From: Ensifer canadensis
Lineage (GTDB): Bacteria > Pseudomonadota > Alphaproteobacteria > Rhizobiales > Rhizobiaceae
Assembly (NCBI RefSeq): GCF_017488845.2
Contig: NZ_CP083374.1
Span: 591,501 to 655,500, forward strand
Direction of reading: 5' to 3'
Length of the DNA stretch: 64,000 nucleotides
Position numbers and translations under genes: made by a program. Below, one piece after another: positions 37,526 through 46,517 of this stretch. Each line of letters begins with the position of its first letter. Position 1 is the stretch's first letter. The notes below the pieces were generated by a model. That model was not told the DNA's origin. It searched no databases and saw nothing but the letters and a program-made list of their open reading frames with translations.

Positions 37526-37811
37526 AATCACCGACAAACTATCCTTCACCTTCGACGGCGAGACGCATTGGGCCGAGCGCGGCGACACGCTGGCACTCGC
37601 GCTCCTGGCAGCCGGCGTCGACGTCTTCCGCAAGAGCGCCGTCGGCGGCGTCCCGCGCGCGCCCTATTGCCTGATGGGCGTCTGCTTCGAGTGCCTGGTG
37701 ACAGTCGACGGCGTGCAGAACCGGCAAAGCTGCCTGATTGAAGTGCGTGAAGGCATGGTCGTTGCCAGCCAACAGGGTGCACGCACTTTGACGGAAAGAG
37801 AGTGCAAATGA
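37506..37811 (+). CDS. small 2Fe-2S protein of the opine-oxidase complex
   Basis: A 101-aa ferredoxin-like subunit with a Cys cluster CLMGVCFEC and a fourth Cys in RQSCLIEV. It starts at ATG 37506 (GGAGG five bases upstream), inside the end of the preceding gene (20-base overlap). It ends with ATGA overlap to the large subunit. Such proteins (Fer2_4) pass electrons within the heteromeric oxidases/dehydrogenases for opines and D-hydroxyproline. Confidence 0.9.
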   Translation: MLLRTREITDKLSFTFDGETHWAERGDTLALALLAAGVDVFRKSAVGGVPRAPYCLMGVCFECLVTVDGVQNRQSCLIEVREGMVVASQQGARTLTERECK

Positions 37812-39325
37812 ACGCACATACCGTCACCCATGCCGAGCAGTTGGCCGCGCGGTATGACCTCGTGGTCGTCGGTGCCGGCCCCGGGGGTCTCTCGGCCGCG
37901 ATAGAAGCCTCGACCGCCGGGGCTCGCGTGCTCGTCGTTGACGAAAATCGCTGCCTCGGCGGGCAGATCTATCGCGCAATCACCCGCAACACGCCAGAGC
38001 GGCAGCCGTTCCTCGGCGAGGATTACTGGAAGGGCCGTTCGATCGCCGCAGCCTTCCTGGACGACATGGCGGTGGATTATGCACCATCGACCACCGTCTG
38101 GGATCTTGTGCCTGCCGATGGAGCCAGGCCCTGCGATAATGCCGTGGTGGGTCTGTCGATCGGCGGGACGACCCGCAGGATTGAGGCGCGCGCGGTCATC
38201 CTTGCAACCGGCGCCATGGAGCGGCCGATGCCGGTGTCGGGCTGGACGCTGCCCGGCGTGATGACCGCGGGTGCGGCGCAGATTGCACTCAAATCCATCG
38301 CGGGCATCCCGAAGGGCAGGACCGTTCTGGCCGGTTGCGGCCCGCTTCTCTATCTGCTCGCGGCGCAACTGCTTGATGCCGGGGCAGATATAACCGCTCT
38401 CGTCGACACCACCGACAAACGACAGCGGCTACCGGCGCTGCGTCATCTGCCGGACTTCCTGCGCTCACCCTATGTCGCAAAGGGACTGGCTCTTCTCATC
38501 AAGGTCCGCAGGCGCACACGGATTATCTCGAACGTCTCGCAGCTGTCGATCAACGGCACAGACAAAGCGCAAGGCGTGGCCTTTCGCGCCGGCGGTCGCC
38601 ACCAAACGATTGCCGCCGACTGCGTGCTCCTGCACCAGGGTGTCATTCCGAACATCAACCTTGCAAGTGCGGCAGGTTGCGAAATCGAATGGAACGATCG
38701 ACAGCGCGCCTTCCAGCCGCGGACGGATCGCCAGGGACGCACGACCACGACGGGGATTTTTGTCGCCGGCGACGGCGCCTTCATCGGCGGCGCCCAGCAT
38801 GCTGCGGTCAGTGGACGGATCGCTGCACTTGCCGCCCTATGCGACCTCGGTCTGACCACACCCAGCAGCGTAGGTGAAAGGGCCGGTCGGCTGGAAGCGG
38901 AGCGCGAGACATATCTTCGCGGCAGGGACTTTCTCGACGTGCTTTATCGACCGGCGCAGCAATTTCGAGCGCCACCGGACGAAGGCACCATCGTCTGCCG
39001 CTGTGAAGAGGTGACCGCCGGAGCGCTACGCCAGGCAATCGCCCTGGGCCCACCGGGCCCAAACCAGCTCAAGACGTTCACGCGTTGCGGCATGGGGCCC
39101 TGTCAGGGCCGCCTCTGCGCCTCCACCGTCACGGAGATGATGGCGGCGGAACGACGCGTCAGCCCAAGCGGGATCGGCACCTATCGCCTGCGCGCGCCGG
39201 TCAAGCCGCTTCGCCTTAGCGAACTTGCGGCCCTTCCCCAAACCCGAGATGCGGTGGTCGCCGTGACCGGCCGCGTCCCTGAAGAACCAAGCAATTTACA
39301 AACAGAGAAAGGCAATGCCCCATGA
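37808..39325 (+). CDS. FAD/NAD(P)-binding opine-oxidase subunit A-like, with BFD-type 2Fe-2S domain
   Basis: A 505-aa protein with an N-terminal FAD motif VVVGAGPGGLSAAIEAS, a second Rossmann region (RTVLAGCGPLLYLLA) and a C-terminal BFD-like domain (IVCRCEEVTAGALRQAI, then CGMGPCQGRLC) likely to hold a second 2Fe-2S cluster. It matches OoxA/NoxA and HcnB-type subunits in size and layout. ATG 37808 overlaps the preceding stop. Together with the two upstream subunits it should form a heterotrimeric, membrane-associated or cytoplasmic oxidase feeding electrons to the respiratory chain. Confidence 0.9.
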   Translation: MNAHTVTHAEQLAARYDLVVVGAGPGGLSAAIEASTAGARVLVVDENRCLGGQIYRAITRNTPERQPFLGEDYWKGRSIAAAFLDDMAVDYAPSTTVWDLVPADGARPCDNAVVGLSIGGTTRRIEARAVILATGAMERPMPVSGWTLPGVMTAGAAQIALKSIAGIPKGRTVLAGCGPLLYLLAAQLLDAGADITALVDTTDKRQRLPALRHLPDFLRSPYVAKGLALLIKVRRRTRIISNVSQLSINGTDKAQGVAFRAGGRHQTIAADCVLLHQGVIPNINLASAAGCEIEWNDRQRAFQPRTDRQGRTTTTGIFVAGDGAFIGGAQHAAVSGRIAALAALCDLGLTTPSSVGERAGRLEAERETYLRGRDFLDVLYRPAQQFRAPPDEGTIVCRCEEVTAGALRQAIALGPPGPNQLKTFTRCGMGPCQGRLCASTVTEMMAAERRVSPSGIGTYRLRAPVKPLRLSELAALPQTRDAVVAVTGRVPEEPSNLQTEKGNAP

Positions 39326-39666
39326 CTGAACGCCACCTCCCCACCCCGATCATGCATCGCGTCGTCGAGCACAATGGCATTGTGTTCGTCGGTGGCACGA
39401 CCTGCGACGACGAAAGCCTCGACATGGCGGGACAGACTGAGGAGATCCTTGCGAAGATCGAGAGCTATCTGGCACAAGCCGGGTCGGACAAGACAAAGCT
39501 GCTGTCGGTAACGATCTTCATCACCGAAATGAACCTCAAGCCTGAGATGGACGCAGTCTGGAAGAAATGGCTGACACCGGAGACCTTTCCGGTACGCGCA
39601 ACCGTCGGCGTTGCTGATCTCGGCGCCGACACCAAGATCGAGGTCGTGGTGACGGCACATCGGTAA
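39322..39666 (+). CDS. RidA-family enamine/imine deaminase-like protein
   Basis: A 114-aa YjgF/RidA-family protein (GIVFVGGTTCDD, QTEEILAKIESYLAQAG, FPVRATVGVADLG). It overlaps the oxidase stop by ATGA, so it is coupled. RidA proteins hydrolyse reactive imine/enamine intermediates. In this position it probably clears the imine formed when the oxidase attacks its substrate. The usual substrate-binding Arg is present in PVRATVGV. Confidence 0.92.
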   Translation: MTERHLPTPIMHRVVEHNGIVFVGGTTCDDESLDMAGQTEEILAKIESYLAQAGSDKTKLLSVTIFITEMNLKPEMDAVWKKWLTPETFPVRATVGVADLGADTKIEVVVTAHR

Positions 39667-39969
39667 TTGATCCGACCATCTTCACACTCCGGGGTCCGTC
39701 AAACCGATAAGGCGGACCCGACGCAATGATGGCAAGCATCGCCATGCCGGGTGGAAAGAACAATTTTCAACAAGAACAAACCGAGCCCCGCTCGTTTTGC
39801 GCTTTGTCAAAGCCGACGCGCAAGCGCGAGTACTATGTCTCTGGCTTGAACCGGATATCGAGAACGGCCGCTCCCAGAAACGACCGACCCGTCAGCCGTC
39901 AGCGCCGATCCACGCGACTTCTCGTCAACGGCGATGCCCACCCCGAGATCATCCGGCACAAGCAAACGG
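39667..39969. terminator. convergent gap with stem-loop at 39692-39719
   Basis: GGGTCCGTC and GGCGGACCC (one G.T pair) around a ten-base loop form a stem just past the RidA gene, a candidate terminator though without a T-run. The rest of the 303 bases between the two convergent operons shows no supported gene. Confidence 0.4.
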
Positions 39970-41496
39970 TCAAGACTTGAGGCGCACGTCAGCAGTGTCT
40001 CCCTGATAACGATTAAGACCGATATCTATCCGGGTCGCCCTGCGATGGATTTCCGCCATGACCGGCTCGAAAATCTTGTTGCGGCGCTCGAGGTCGGCAT
40101 GTTCGGCAAGGTAAGCCGGCACCAGTTCGGCAATCTCATTGAAGACGGATTGTTCGTCGATCGTGGCCAGGCGCCCATTCTGCACCACGATCCGGCCAGC
40201 GACCATCACGGTCTCGATCGAGGAGCCGTTTTCCGAGTAAACCAGATGCTTTGCGACGTCGTTGAGCGGCATGAAGGGATAGCTGCTGAGATCAAGGATC
40301 AGGAGATCTGCCGCCTTGCCGATCTCGATCGAGCCGGTCACCTGTTCCAGCAAGGCCGTCCTCGCGCCGCCGATGGTCGCCATGGCGAGAATCTCGTCCG
40401 CTGCCACCCACCTCTCATAGTCGGGCCCGGCGGCGCTGTGGACGAGGCCGGCGACGCGCATGACATCGAAAATGCGCGCTGTATCGTTCGAAGAGACGCC
40501 GTCGGTACCAAGGCCGATCGACACACCGGCATCGAGCAGGCGGCGGATCGGCGCAATGCCGGCGCCGAGCTTCAGGTTCGAGACGGCATTGTGGGCGACC
40601 GAGACTCCGGCCTCGCCCATCAGCCGCATGTCCTCGTCGCTCACCCAGACCGAATGCGCGATCGTCGTGTTGCGTTTTAAAAGACCGAGATCGTGCATGT
40701 AGGCGATCAGGGATTTACCATGCAGCATGTGGCCGGTCACGGCTTGGGTCTTGGTTTCGAGAATATGCGTGTGGAACGGAACGTGCTTTTCGACCGCAAG
40801 ATCCATGCACGCCGCCATGAGATCCGGCGAACAACGCTGCGGCGCGGAGGGGGCGATCATGAAATGCAGCCGGCCCGATTTGCCGTGCAGGCTGGCGAAG
40901 GCCGACCTGCAATAGTCGATATAGGCATTCGCCGTCAGCGGCGGGCCAAAATCGAGAAGGGCCTGCAACTCGGGCGGCATCACCTCGCGGGCAAAGGGCA
41001 GCGCATCGAGTGTGTGGACGTTCATCACGGCGCTCGAGACATTGGCGCGAATGCCGGCATCGTCATAGGCGCGAAAGACGGTTGAAAGGCGATCGAGATC
41101 ATGCCGGGGCGGATCAAAGAAATCGTCGCAGAAGGTGGTGACGCCGTTGCGCAGCGATTCCATGGCCAAGAGCAGGCTGCGCAGATAAAGCAGCCGTTCG
41201 CCGATCGGGTCGTTCATCAGCAGCGGATAGGCATAGAGCAGCCAGATTTCGAGCGGCATGCGCTCGTAGCGGCCCCGAAGGAAGGTCTCGCTGGAATGGG
41301 TGTGGGCATTCACAAGCCCAGGCATCACCAGCTTGCCCCGTCCATCAATGATATGTGCGCCGGGGCCGGCCGAGAGGCCTTCACCGATGGCCTTGATGGT
41401 CTCGCCCTCAATCAGGACGTTGCCGGCAAATGGCGCTGCGCCATGGCTGCCATCCATCGCCACGATCGTCGCGTTGCGGATCAGGATTTCACTCAT
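39970..41496 (-). CDS. COG0402-type amidohydrolase/deaminase (nucleobase or pterin deaminase-like)
   Basis: A 508-aa cytoplasmic metal-dependent hydrolase of the TRZ/ATZ-SsnA-guanine deaminase group. Metal-ligand motifs in order: NAHTHSSETF (His65, His67), FHTHILET, IAHSVW and LGTDGVSSND. Known members deaminate guanine, adenosine analogues, pterins or s-triazines; the exact substrate cannot be read. The start overlaps the nucleoside-hydrolase stop (ATGA). It is the last gene of the ten-gene operon and would act after base release, for example removing the amino group of a base. Confidence 0.9.
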   Translation of the reverse strand: MSEILIRNATIVAMDGSHGAAPFAGNVLIEGETIKAIGEGLSAGPGAHIIDGRGKLVMPGLVNAHTHSSETFLRGRYERMPLEIWLLYAYPLLMNDPIGERLLYLRSLLLAMESLRNGVTTFCDDFFDPPRHDLDRLSTVFRAYDDAGIRANVSSAVMNVHTLDALPFAREVMPPELQALLDFGPPLTANAYIDYCRSAFASLHGKSGRLHFMIAPSAPQRCSPDLMAACMDLAVEKHVPFHTHILETKTQAVTGHMLHGKSLIAYMHDLGLLKRNTTIAHSVWVSDEDMRLMGEAGVSVAHNAVSNLKLGAGIAPIRRLLDAGVSIGLGTDGVSSNDTARIFDVMRVAGLVHSAAGPDYERWVAADEILAMATIGGARTALLEQVTGSIEIGKAADLLILDLSSYPFMPLNDVAKHLVYSENGSSIETVMVAGRIVVQNGRLATIDEQSVFNEIAELVPAYLAEHADLERRNKIFEPVMAEIHRRATRIDIGLNRYQGDTADVRLKS

Positions 41497-42431
41497 GGCA
41501 GGTTTCCCAGTGAATTCAGGAGAAGATCATAATAGGCGACGGGGTCGCCGTCCGTGACATAGAAGACATTCTTCGGCCGGTCGGTGATCTGCCACCAGTC
41601 GGCGACCGTCATGCCTGAAGTCAACGTGCCGTTCAGTTCGACGGAGACGTTGATCTGCCGTCCTGAAAACATCTCCGGCGCCAGCATGAAGGCCGGCACG
41701 CATGGCCCGTGCAGAGGCGCACCTTCCCAGCCGTATTTCCCGAGGTCGAAGGTTTCGGAAAACTCCAGCATTTCGGCGGTCGCCACGCTGCAACGGTTTC
41801 CAAGTGCCCGCATGGCGCCGAGACGCTCCGGTGTCGAGCGCATCCTGTGCGTCACGTCGAGCGGCAGGAGCGTGGTCCTGATGCCGGCCCTCAGCACGAT
41901 GTCAGCGGCCTCGGGATCGACATAGCAGTTGAATTCCGCCGTCGGCGTGATGTTGCCGACCTCGAAATAGGCGCCGAGCATCGCGATGACCTCGTGGATC
42001 TTGCCAGCAATGTCGGGCGCCTTGCGCAAGGCCATGGCGAGATTGGTCACCGGCGACAGCGAGCATATCGTGATCTCGCCGGGATGGGCGCGGACGGTAT
42101 CGATAATGAAATCGACGCCGTGCTTTTCCTGCGGCCCGATCTTCGGCTGTGGCAAATCCGGGCCGTCAAGACCGGTCGGGCCATGCACGTGTTCGGCCAT
42201 AACAAGCGGACGGATGATCGGATGCGGGCAACCGGCGAAGACGGGAATATCCGGCCGGCCGGCCAGTTCCATCAGCTTCAGGCAGTTGGCGATCGTGTGA
42301 TCGAGGTTGATGTTACCGGCCGTGGCGACCAGCCCGAGAACGTCGAAGGCCCGTCGCTGGCCGAGGATCATCAGGATGGCAGCCGCCTGGTCCTGACCAG
42401 GATCGGTGAGGATGATAAGCTTGCGTGTCAT
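41493..42431 (-). CDS. nucleoside hydrolase (inosine/uridine-preferring family), altered Ca-site motif
   Basis: A 312-aa IU_nuc_hydro protein. The N-terminal motif is ILTDPGQDQAAAI; the usual form is DTDPGxDDAxAI, so Asp10 and Asp14 are kept but the second Asp of the pair is Gln15. GNINLDHTIANCLKLMEL, FAGCPHP and EFNCYVDPEAA are also present. It should cleave the N-glycosidic bond of ribonucleosides, giving base plus ribose. ATG 42431 overlaps the VOC stop. Replacement of a Ca ligand may change metal binding or substrate and deserves a check. Confidence 0.9.
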   Translation of the reverse strand: MTRKLIILTDPGQDQAAAILMILGQRRAFDVLGLVATAGNINLDHTIANCLKLMELAGRPDIPVFAGCPHPIIRPLVMAEHVHGPTGLDGPDLPQPKIGPQEKHGVDFIIDTVRAHPGEITICSLSPVTNLAMALRKAPDIAGKIHEVIAMLGAYFEVGNITPTAEFNCYVDPEAADIVLRAGIRTTLLPLDVTHRMRSTPERLGAMRALGNRCSVATAEMLEFSETFDLGKYGWEGAPLHGPCVPAFMLAPEMFSGRQINVSVELNGTLTSGMTVADWWQITDRPKNVFYVTDGDPVAYYDLLLNSLGNLP

Positions 42432-42853
42432 GCCGTCACCTTGCCGGGAGCGCCGCCACCGAGCCACGCGTAAAGCTCCCAGGTCTCGCCGTCAGGCCCG
42501 TGGAAATAGAGGCACCGGGCGTTCCACGGGTAGTCGGCCGGAGGATTTATGAAGGTCACGCCGTCTTTTGCGAGATCCGCATAAAGGACATCGATATCCG
42601 CGGGACTGTCGAGCCGTACCGCCACGAGCACCGCCGATGCCGATCCCTTGGGCACGTGTACATCGGCATGTTTCTCGATATGCGACCGCTCCCACAGCGC
42701 GAGCGTCAGCCCCGCACCGGTGAAATCGGCAAAGCCGGGTGCGCGGTGCCTGAGTTCGAAGCCGAGCTTCTGCGTATAGAAGCGGATCGACGCCTCGAGG
42801 TCGGTGACCAGGATGCAGACATCCTGGATCGGATGGCGTTGCGCGAACGTCAT
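42428..42853 (-). CDS. VOC/glyoxalase-family protein
   Basis: A 141-aa protein with two beta-alpha-beta-beta-beta halves typical of the vicinal-oxygen-chelate fold (DVCILVTDLEASIRFYTQKL, CLYFHGPDGETWELYAW). Metal-ligand candidates are His and Glu at the strand ends. It sits between the importer permeases and the nucleoside hydrolase, overlapping the latter by ATGA. Its role is unknown; an isomerase or dioxygenase-like step on a ring or sugar intermediate is possible. Confidence 0.85.
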   Translation of the reverse strand: MTFAQRHPIQDVCILVTDLEASIRFYTQKLGFELRHRAPGFADFTGAGLTLALWERSHIEKHADVHVPKGSASAVLVAVRLDSPADIDVLYADLAKDGVTFINPPADYPWNARCLYFHGPDGETWELYAWLGGGAPGKVTA

Positions 42854-42862
42854 GGTGCCTCC

Positions 42863-43756
42863 CTATTGATCCCTAAGCTCGGCGAAGGAACTGGCGGCCT
42901 TCGCACCGCCCCGCAGCTTGCCGGAGAGCCAGACGCCGAAGACGGTCGCGAGATAGGGCAACGCCTGCAGGAGATCGTGCGGGATCTTGTCGCCGAACAT
43001 GAGCTGCGCCCGGATACCGAGCGCGCCGACGACGGCGAAGAAGAGCGCAGCGAAGGTGGCCCCCACCGGATGGGAAGCGCCGAAGATGACCGCGGCGAAC
43101 GCCATAAATCCGCGACCCGCCGTCATGCCCTGGGCGAAGAATTGCAGGCTGCCGGCGGCAAGTTCCGCCCCACCGATTGCGCACAGCGCCCCGCCAATCG
43201 CCAGCGCCACGAGGCGCATGCGCGAGGGATTGGCCCCAACGCTGCGGGCAGCGAAGGGATGCTCGCCACAGGCGGCGAGCCGGAGACCGAAGCGCGTGCG
43301 ACGCAGCAGCACCCACATGCCGAAGACCACGAACGGCATGGCGGCGACCGCGATCGACAGCACGCCATAGGCTCCGAAGGTGGGCCCGAGCTTCGGAATG
43401 CCGAACGGTGCGGTCACGCTCGCCTGGCTTCCGAAGATCGACTGAACGGCGAGCGCCGTGCCACCGACGCCAAGGCCCGTCAGGCCGAGGCCGGCGATGA
43501 TCGGATTGGCCTTGAGCCTGTCGATGACGAACCAGAGGAGGACGGAGGCGAGCACGCAGATGAGGATGGCGATGAGCATGGCAGCGAGGATGGAATTGGT
43601 CAGGATGATGCCGACGATCGTGGCGCAGGCACCGATGATCATCAGGCCCTCGAGACCGAGGTTCCACACCCCTGCCCGCTGCGCAATGACGCCGGCGAGG
43701 GTGACATAGATCAGCGGCGTACCGGAACGCAGGATGGCGATGATGATCTCGTTCAT
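42863..43756 (-). CDS. BMP-type nucleoside ABC permease (YufQ/NupC-like)
   Basis: A 297-aa BPD_transp_2 permease with eight or nine hydrophobic segments and the family-typical NEIIIAILRSGTPLIYVTLA, RAGVWNLGLEGLMIIGA and GHPFAARSVGANP-like loop (ACGEHPFAARSVGANP). ATG 43756 is the real start, overlapping the previous permease stop by ATGA. It forms the importer with the next permease, ATPase and BMP protein. Confidence 0.93.
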   Translation of the reverse strand: MNEIIIAILRSGTPLIYVTLAGVIAQRAGVWNLGLEGLMIIGACATIVGIILTNSILAAMLIAILICVLASVLLWFVIDRLKANPIIAGLGLTGLGVGGTALAVQSIFGSQASVTAPFGIPKLGPTFGAYGVLSIAVAAMPFVVFGMWVLLRRTRFGLRLAACGEHPFAARSVGANPSRMRLVALAIGGALCAIGGAELAAGSLQFFAQGMTAGRGFMAFAAVIFGASHPVGATFAALFFAVVGALGIRAQLMFGDKIPHDLLQALPYLATVFGVWLSGKLRGGAKAASSFAELRDQ

Positions 43757-44790
43757 GATGGGCGCCCTCCGAGACGCAGCACCTTGTCGACGAACTTCGA
43801 CCTTGCCGTGATGAACAGCGCGATCGCCGCATTGATGATGTCGATCGCGGCGGCCGGCAGCCCGGCCATGATCGGCAGATAAAGCGCCGCCGAGGCAAGG
43901 CCGCCGAAGAACACCGCCGCCGCCGCAGTGCCGACCACGGAGAGATTGGCGACAAGCGCGATCAGGATCGCCGTGAAGCCGTGGGCAGGCAGGAACCCGG
44001 ATGCGATGCGGCCGTTCGGCCCCATGAACTCGATGGTTCCGGCGAGACCCGCCAGTGCGCCCGAGATGATGAAGCTCGAAAGACCCAGTTTCCACAGCCG
44101 CGCGCCCTGCCACTCCACCATCGTGCCGTTGCGGCCGGCAAGGCTCGCAAGAACCCCGAAGGCCGTGCGGTTGACCAGGAGCCACATCAAAATGCCGACG
44201 GCGGCCGCGATGGCGATGATGGTTGGGGACAGGCCGAGCGAGTCCGAGATGCGGTAGGCCGCGTCGAGCGGGCGACTTGATGCCTGCTGACCGGATCCCG
44301 AAGGATCCTTGAGCGGTCCCGAGGTGACATAGACCAGAAGCAGGCCGGCCATGAAGTTTCCCATCAGCGTGGTGATCACCTCGTCAGTACCAGACCGTAA
44401 TCTCAGGAGCCCCGGCCAGAGCGCCCAGAGGGCGCCTCCCAGCATGCCGGCGATGATGAGCGCCGGGATAACGAGGAAAGCCGGCCCGCCCTTGAACGCC
44501 TCGGCGGCGAACGCGGCGCAGATCGCGCCGACATAGAACTGGCCCTGGGCGCCGATGTTGAAGAAACCCGCCCGGAAGGAAATCCCGACGCCTACGGCCG
44601 TGACGAACAGTGGCAGCGCCCATCTGAGGCTCTGTTCGATCGCACCGCTGCGCAGGAAGGCGCCATCGACTACCGCCCAGAGCATGGCCCCCGCGTTGTA
44701 GCCGGCAAACTGGAACACCAGAGAGCACAGGATGAGCGCGAAGGCCACGAAGATCAGGCTGCGGGCAACCGTGATGAAACTGTCTTTCAT
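43753..44790 (-). CDS. BMP-type nucleoside ABC permease (YufP/NupB-like)
   Basis: A 345-aa BPD_transp_2 permease. Characteristic stretches are GISFRAGFFNIGAQGQFYVG and RLRSGTDEVITTLMGNFMAG. It overlaps the ATPase stop (44787-44790, ATGA) and the next permease start. Known relatives (B. subtilis NupNOPQ, streptococcal nucleoside importers) carry purine and pyrimidine nucleosides. Confidence 0.93.
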   Translation of the reverse strand: MKDSFITVARSLIFVAFALILCSLVFQFAGYNAGAMLWAVVDGAFLRSGAIEQSLRWALPLFVTAVGVGISFRAGFFNIGAQGQFYVGAICAAFAAEAFKGGPAFLVIPALIIAGMLGGALWALWPGLLRLRSGTDEVITTLMGNFMAGLLLVYVTSGPLKDPSGSGQQASSRPLDAAYRISDSLGLSPTIIAIAAAVGILMWLLVNRTAFGVLASLAGRNGTMVEWQGARLWKLGLSSFIISGALAGLAGTIEFMGPNGRIASGFLPAHGFTAILIALVANLSVVGTAAAAVFFGGLASAALYLPIMAGLPAAAIDIINAAIALFITARSKFVDKVLRLGGRPS

Positions 44791-46367
44791 GCGCTTACCC
44801 TCGCAGCCGCATCGGTCATGGCTGCGCCCACCGACGCGATGTCGAAGGGCGCGCGGAATTCGCCGTTCACACGCCCCGACAGCATCACCACCACACGGTC
44901 GGAGATGTCGAACAGCTCGTCGAGATCAGATGAAATCAAGAGGATGGCGGCGCCGCGATCGCGCGCCTGCCGGAGCGCCTGCCACACGAAGGCAGTGGCA
45001 CCGATGTCGAGACCACGCGTCGGCTGAGCCGCGATGATCAGCCTGGCATCGCGATCGACCTCGCGCGCAAGGATCACCTTCTGGGCATTGCCACCCGACA
45101 ACGACCCCGCCTTCTGCGCTGAATTGTGGTAGTGGACACTCCATTCCCTAAGCGACCGGTCGCAGGTTTCGCGCACCGCAGAGGGGCGGATCACCTTGAG
45201 CAGGCTTCCCTGCAGCAACTCCCTTGCGCTCCAGTTCTGCCAGAGCGAACTCGTGAGGCTGAGACCTTCGACATTGCGCTCGAAGGGAATGATCCTGAGA
45301 CCAATCGCGCGACGGGCGGCGAGCGGTTTGCCGGTCACATCACGGCCTGCAAGCACGATCGAACCGCCGGCAAGATCGGCAAGGGCGGAAATCGCGCGCA
45401 CCAGTGTCTTTTGTCCGTTCCCCTCCACGCCGGCTATGCCGACGATTTCGCCTGGGCGAATGTCCAGATCGATGCCATCGAGCGCGATGCCCTCACTGTC
45501 CGGCCGTGTCGAGACGGCCTTCATGGACAGCACGCTCGGACCTCTCGCGTTCTCCGGATGACCTGCGCCCTCGCCTGCGGGCGATTTCGACCCGACCAGC
45601 GCGTCACGCTCATGCCGGTCGAGCGTCTTAGCAATCGCATCGCCGACGATCAGGTTGGCGAGCCTCTCGGCCGAAACCTCGGCGATCGGAAGCGGCCCCT
45701 CGACCTTTCGGCCGCCGCGCAACACCGTGACCGTATCGGCGATGCCGAGCACCTCGCGAATCTTGTGCAGGATGAGGATGACGGTAACGCCGCGCTCCTT
45801 GAGACGACGGACACGAGCAAACAGCATGTCTATGCCTGAGGGAGAGAGCACTGCGGTCGGCTCATCGAGGATGAGCACGCGCGCATCCATGACAAGCGCC
45901 CTTGCGATCTCGATGCCCTGCTGGGTCTCGATCGGCAGGTCGCGGATCCGCCTGTTCAAATCAACGTGGACGTCGAGACCGGCGAGATGGGTCCGCCATT
46001 TTTCCGCAAGCCCCTTGCGGCTGTAGATGCCACCTTTGCCAGTGGCGCCGAACTCCATGGTCTCGGCAACGGTAAAGGACGGCGGCAGGGCAAAGCTCTG
46101 ATGAACCAGCTCAACGCCCGCAGCCCGGCTCTGGCTGACCTGGCCGGTGCGGATTTCCTGGCCCATCACGTCGACCGCGCCGGCGGTCGGCTGAACAAGT
46201 CCCGCAGCGACGCGGGCGAAAGTTGTCTTGCCGGCGCCGTTCTGGCCCACGACCGCGTGGATCTGGCCGGGAACAAACGAAACGGCAACGTCCGACAGTG
46301 CAGTCACGTCTCCGAATTTCACGGTGACATCCCGGCACTCCAGCGCAGGCTTCGGAAGGTTGGACAT
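44787..46367 (-). CDS. BMP-type nucleoside ABC ATPase with two nucleotide-binding domains (YufO/NupO-like)
   Basis: A 526-aa double ATPase, as in RbsA/YufO proteins. First half: Walker A VGQNGAGKTT, Walker B VLILDEPTAVLSP. Second half: EGNGQKTLVRAIS replaces a normal Walker A (usual for this family) with signature LSGGNAQKVILAREVD and LIIAAQPTRGLDIGA. ATG 46367 is preferred over the TTG at 46370. It energises uptake through the two downstream permeases. Confidence 0.93.
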   Translation of the reverse strand: MSNLPKPALECRDVTVKFGDVTALSDVAVSFVPGQIHAVVGQNGAGKTTFARVAAGLVQPTAGAVDVMGQEIRTGQVSQSRAAGVELVHQSFALPPSFTVAETMEFGATGKGGIYSRKGLAEKWRTHLAGLDVHVDLNRRIRDLPIETQQGIEIARALVMDARVLILDEPTAVLSPSGIDMLFARVRRLKERGVTVILILHKIREVLGIADTVTVLRGGRKVEGPLPIAEVSAERLANLIVGDAIAKTLDRHERDALVGSKSPAGEGAGHPENARGPSVLSMKAVSTRPDSEGIALDGIDLDIRPGEIVGIAGVEGNGQKTLVRAISALADLAGGSIVLAGRDVTGKPLAARRAIGLRIIPFERNVEGLSLTSSLWQNWSARELLQGSLLKVIRPSAVRETCDRSLREWSVHYHNSAQKAGSLSGGNAQKVILAREVDRDARLIIAAQPTRGLDIGATAFVWQALRQARDRGAAILLISSDLDELFDISDRVVVMLSGRVNGEFRAPFDIASVGAAMTDAAARVSA

Positions 46368-46483
46368 CAAAAGGTTCCCATCGAGAGCGAAGGCTCACGG
46401 ACCGTCAACAGGAAGGAAGACGATCCGCGAGCGTCCGGCGGCCCTCCCCGAAGGCAAAGGCCGATGCCGGTTTTTCGTCAAGG

Positions 46484-46515
46484 CTCCGGTGCCGACCCTG
46501 CGGCCGGCGCCGGAG
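46484..46515 (-). terminator. 10-bp stem-loop after the BMP gene
   Basis: CTCCGGCGCC and GGCACCGGAG (minus strand, one wobble pair) around a 12-base loop, two bases past the BMP stop. As in many importer operons it probably protects the binding-protein mRNA and attenuates the ATPase/permease genes. Confidence 0.5.
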
Positions 46516-46517
46516 GC

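Noticed and set aside
39780..39969. Coding-like minus-strand text (GVGIAVDEKSRGSALTADGS) just downstream of the amidohydrolase
   Set aside because: Faint likeness to a peptidase/cyanophycinase C-terminus only; no start, too short to support a fragment call.
42425..43882. Plus-strand open frame of 485 codons
   Set aside because: Antisense to VOC and permease genes, which have clear families and overlapping starts.
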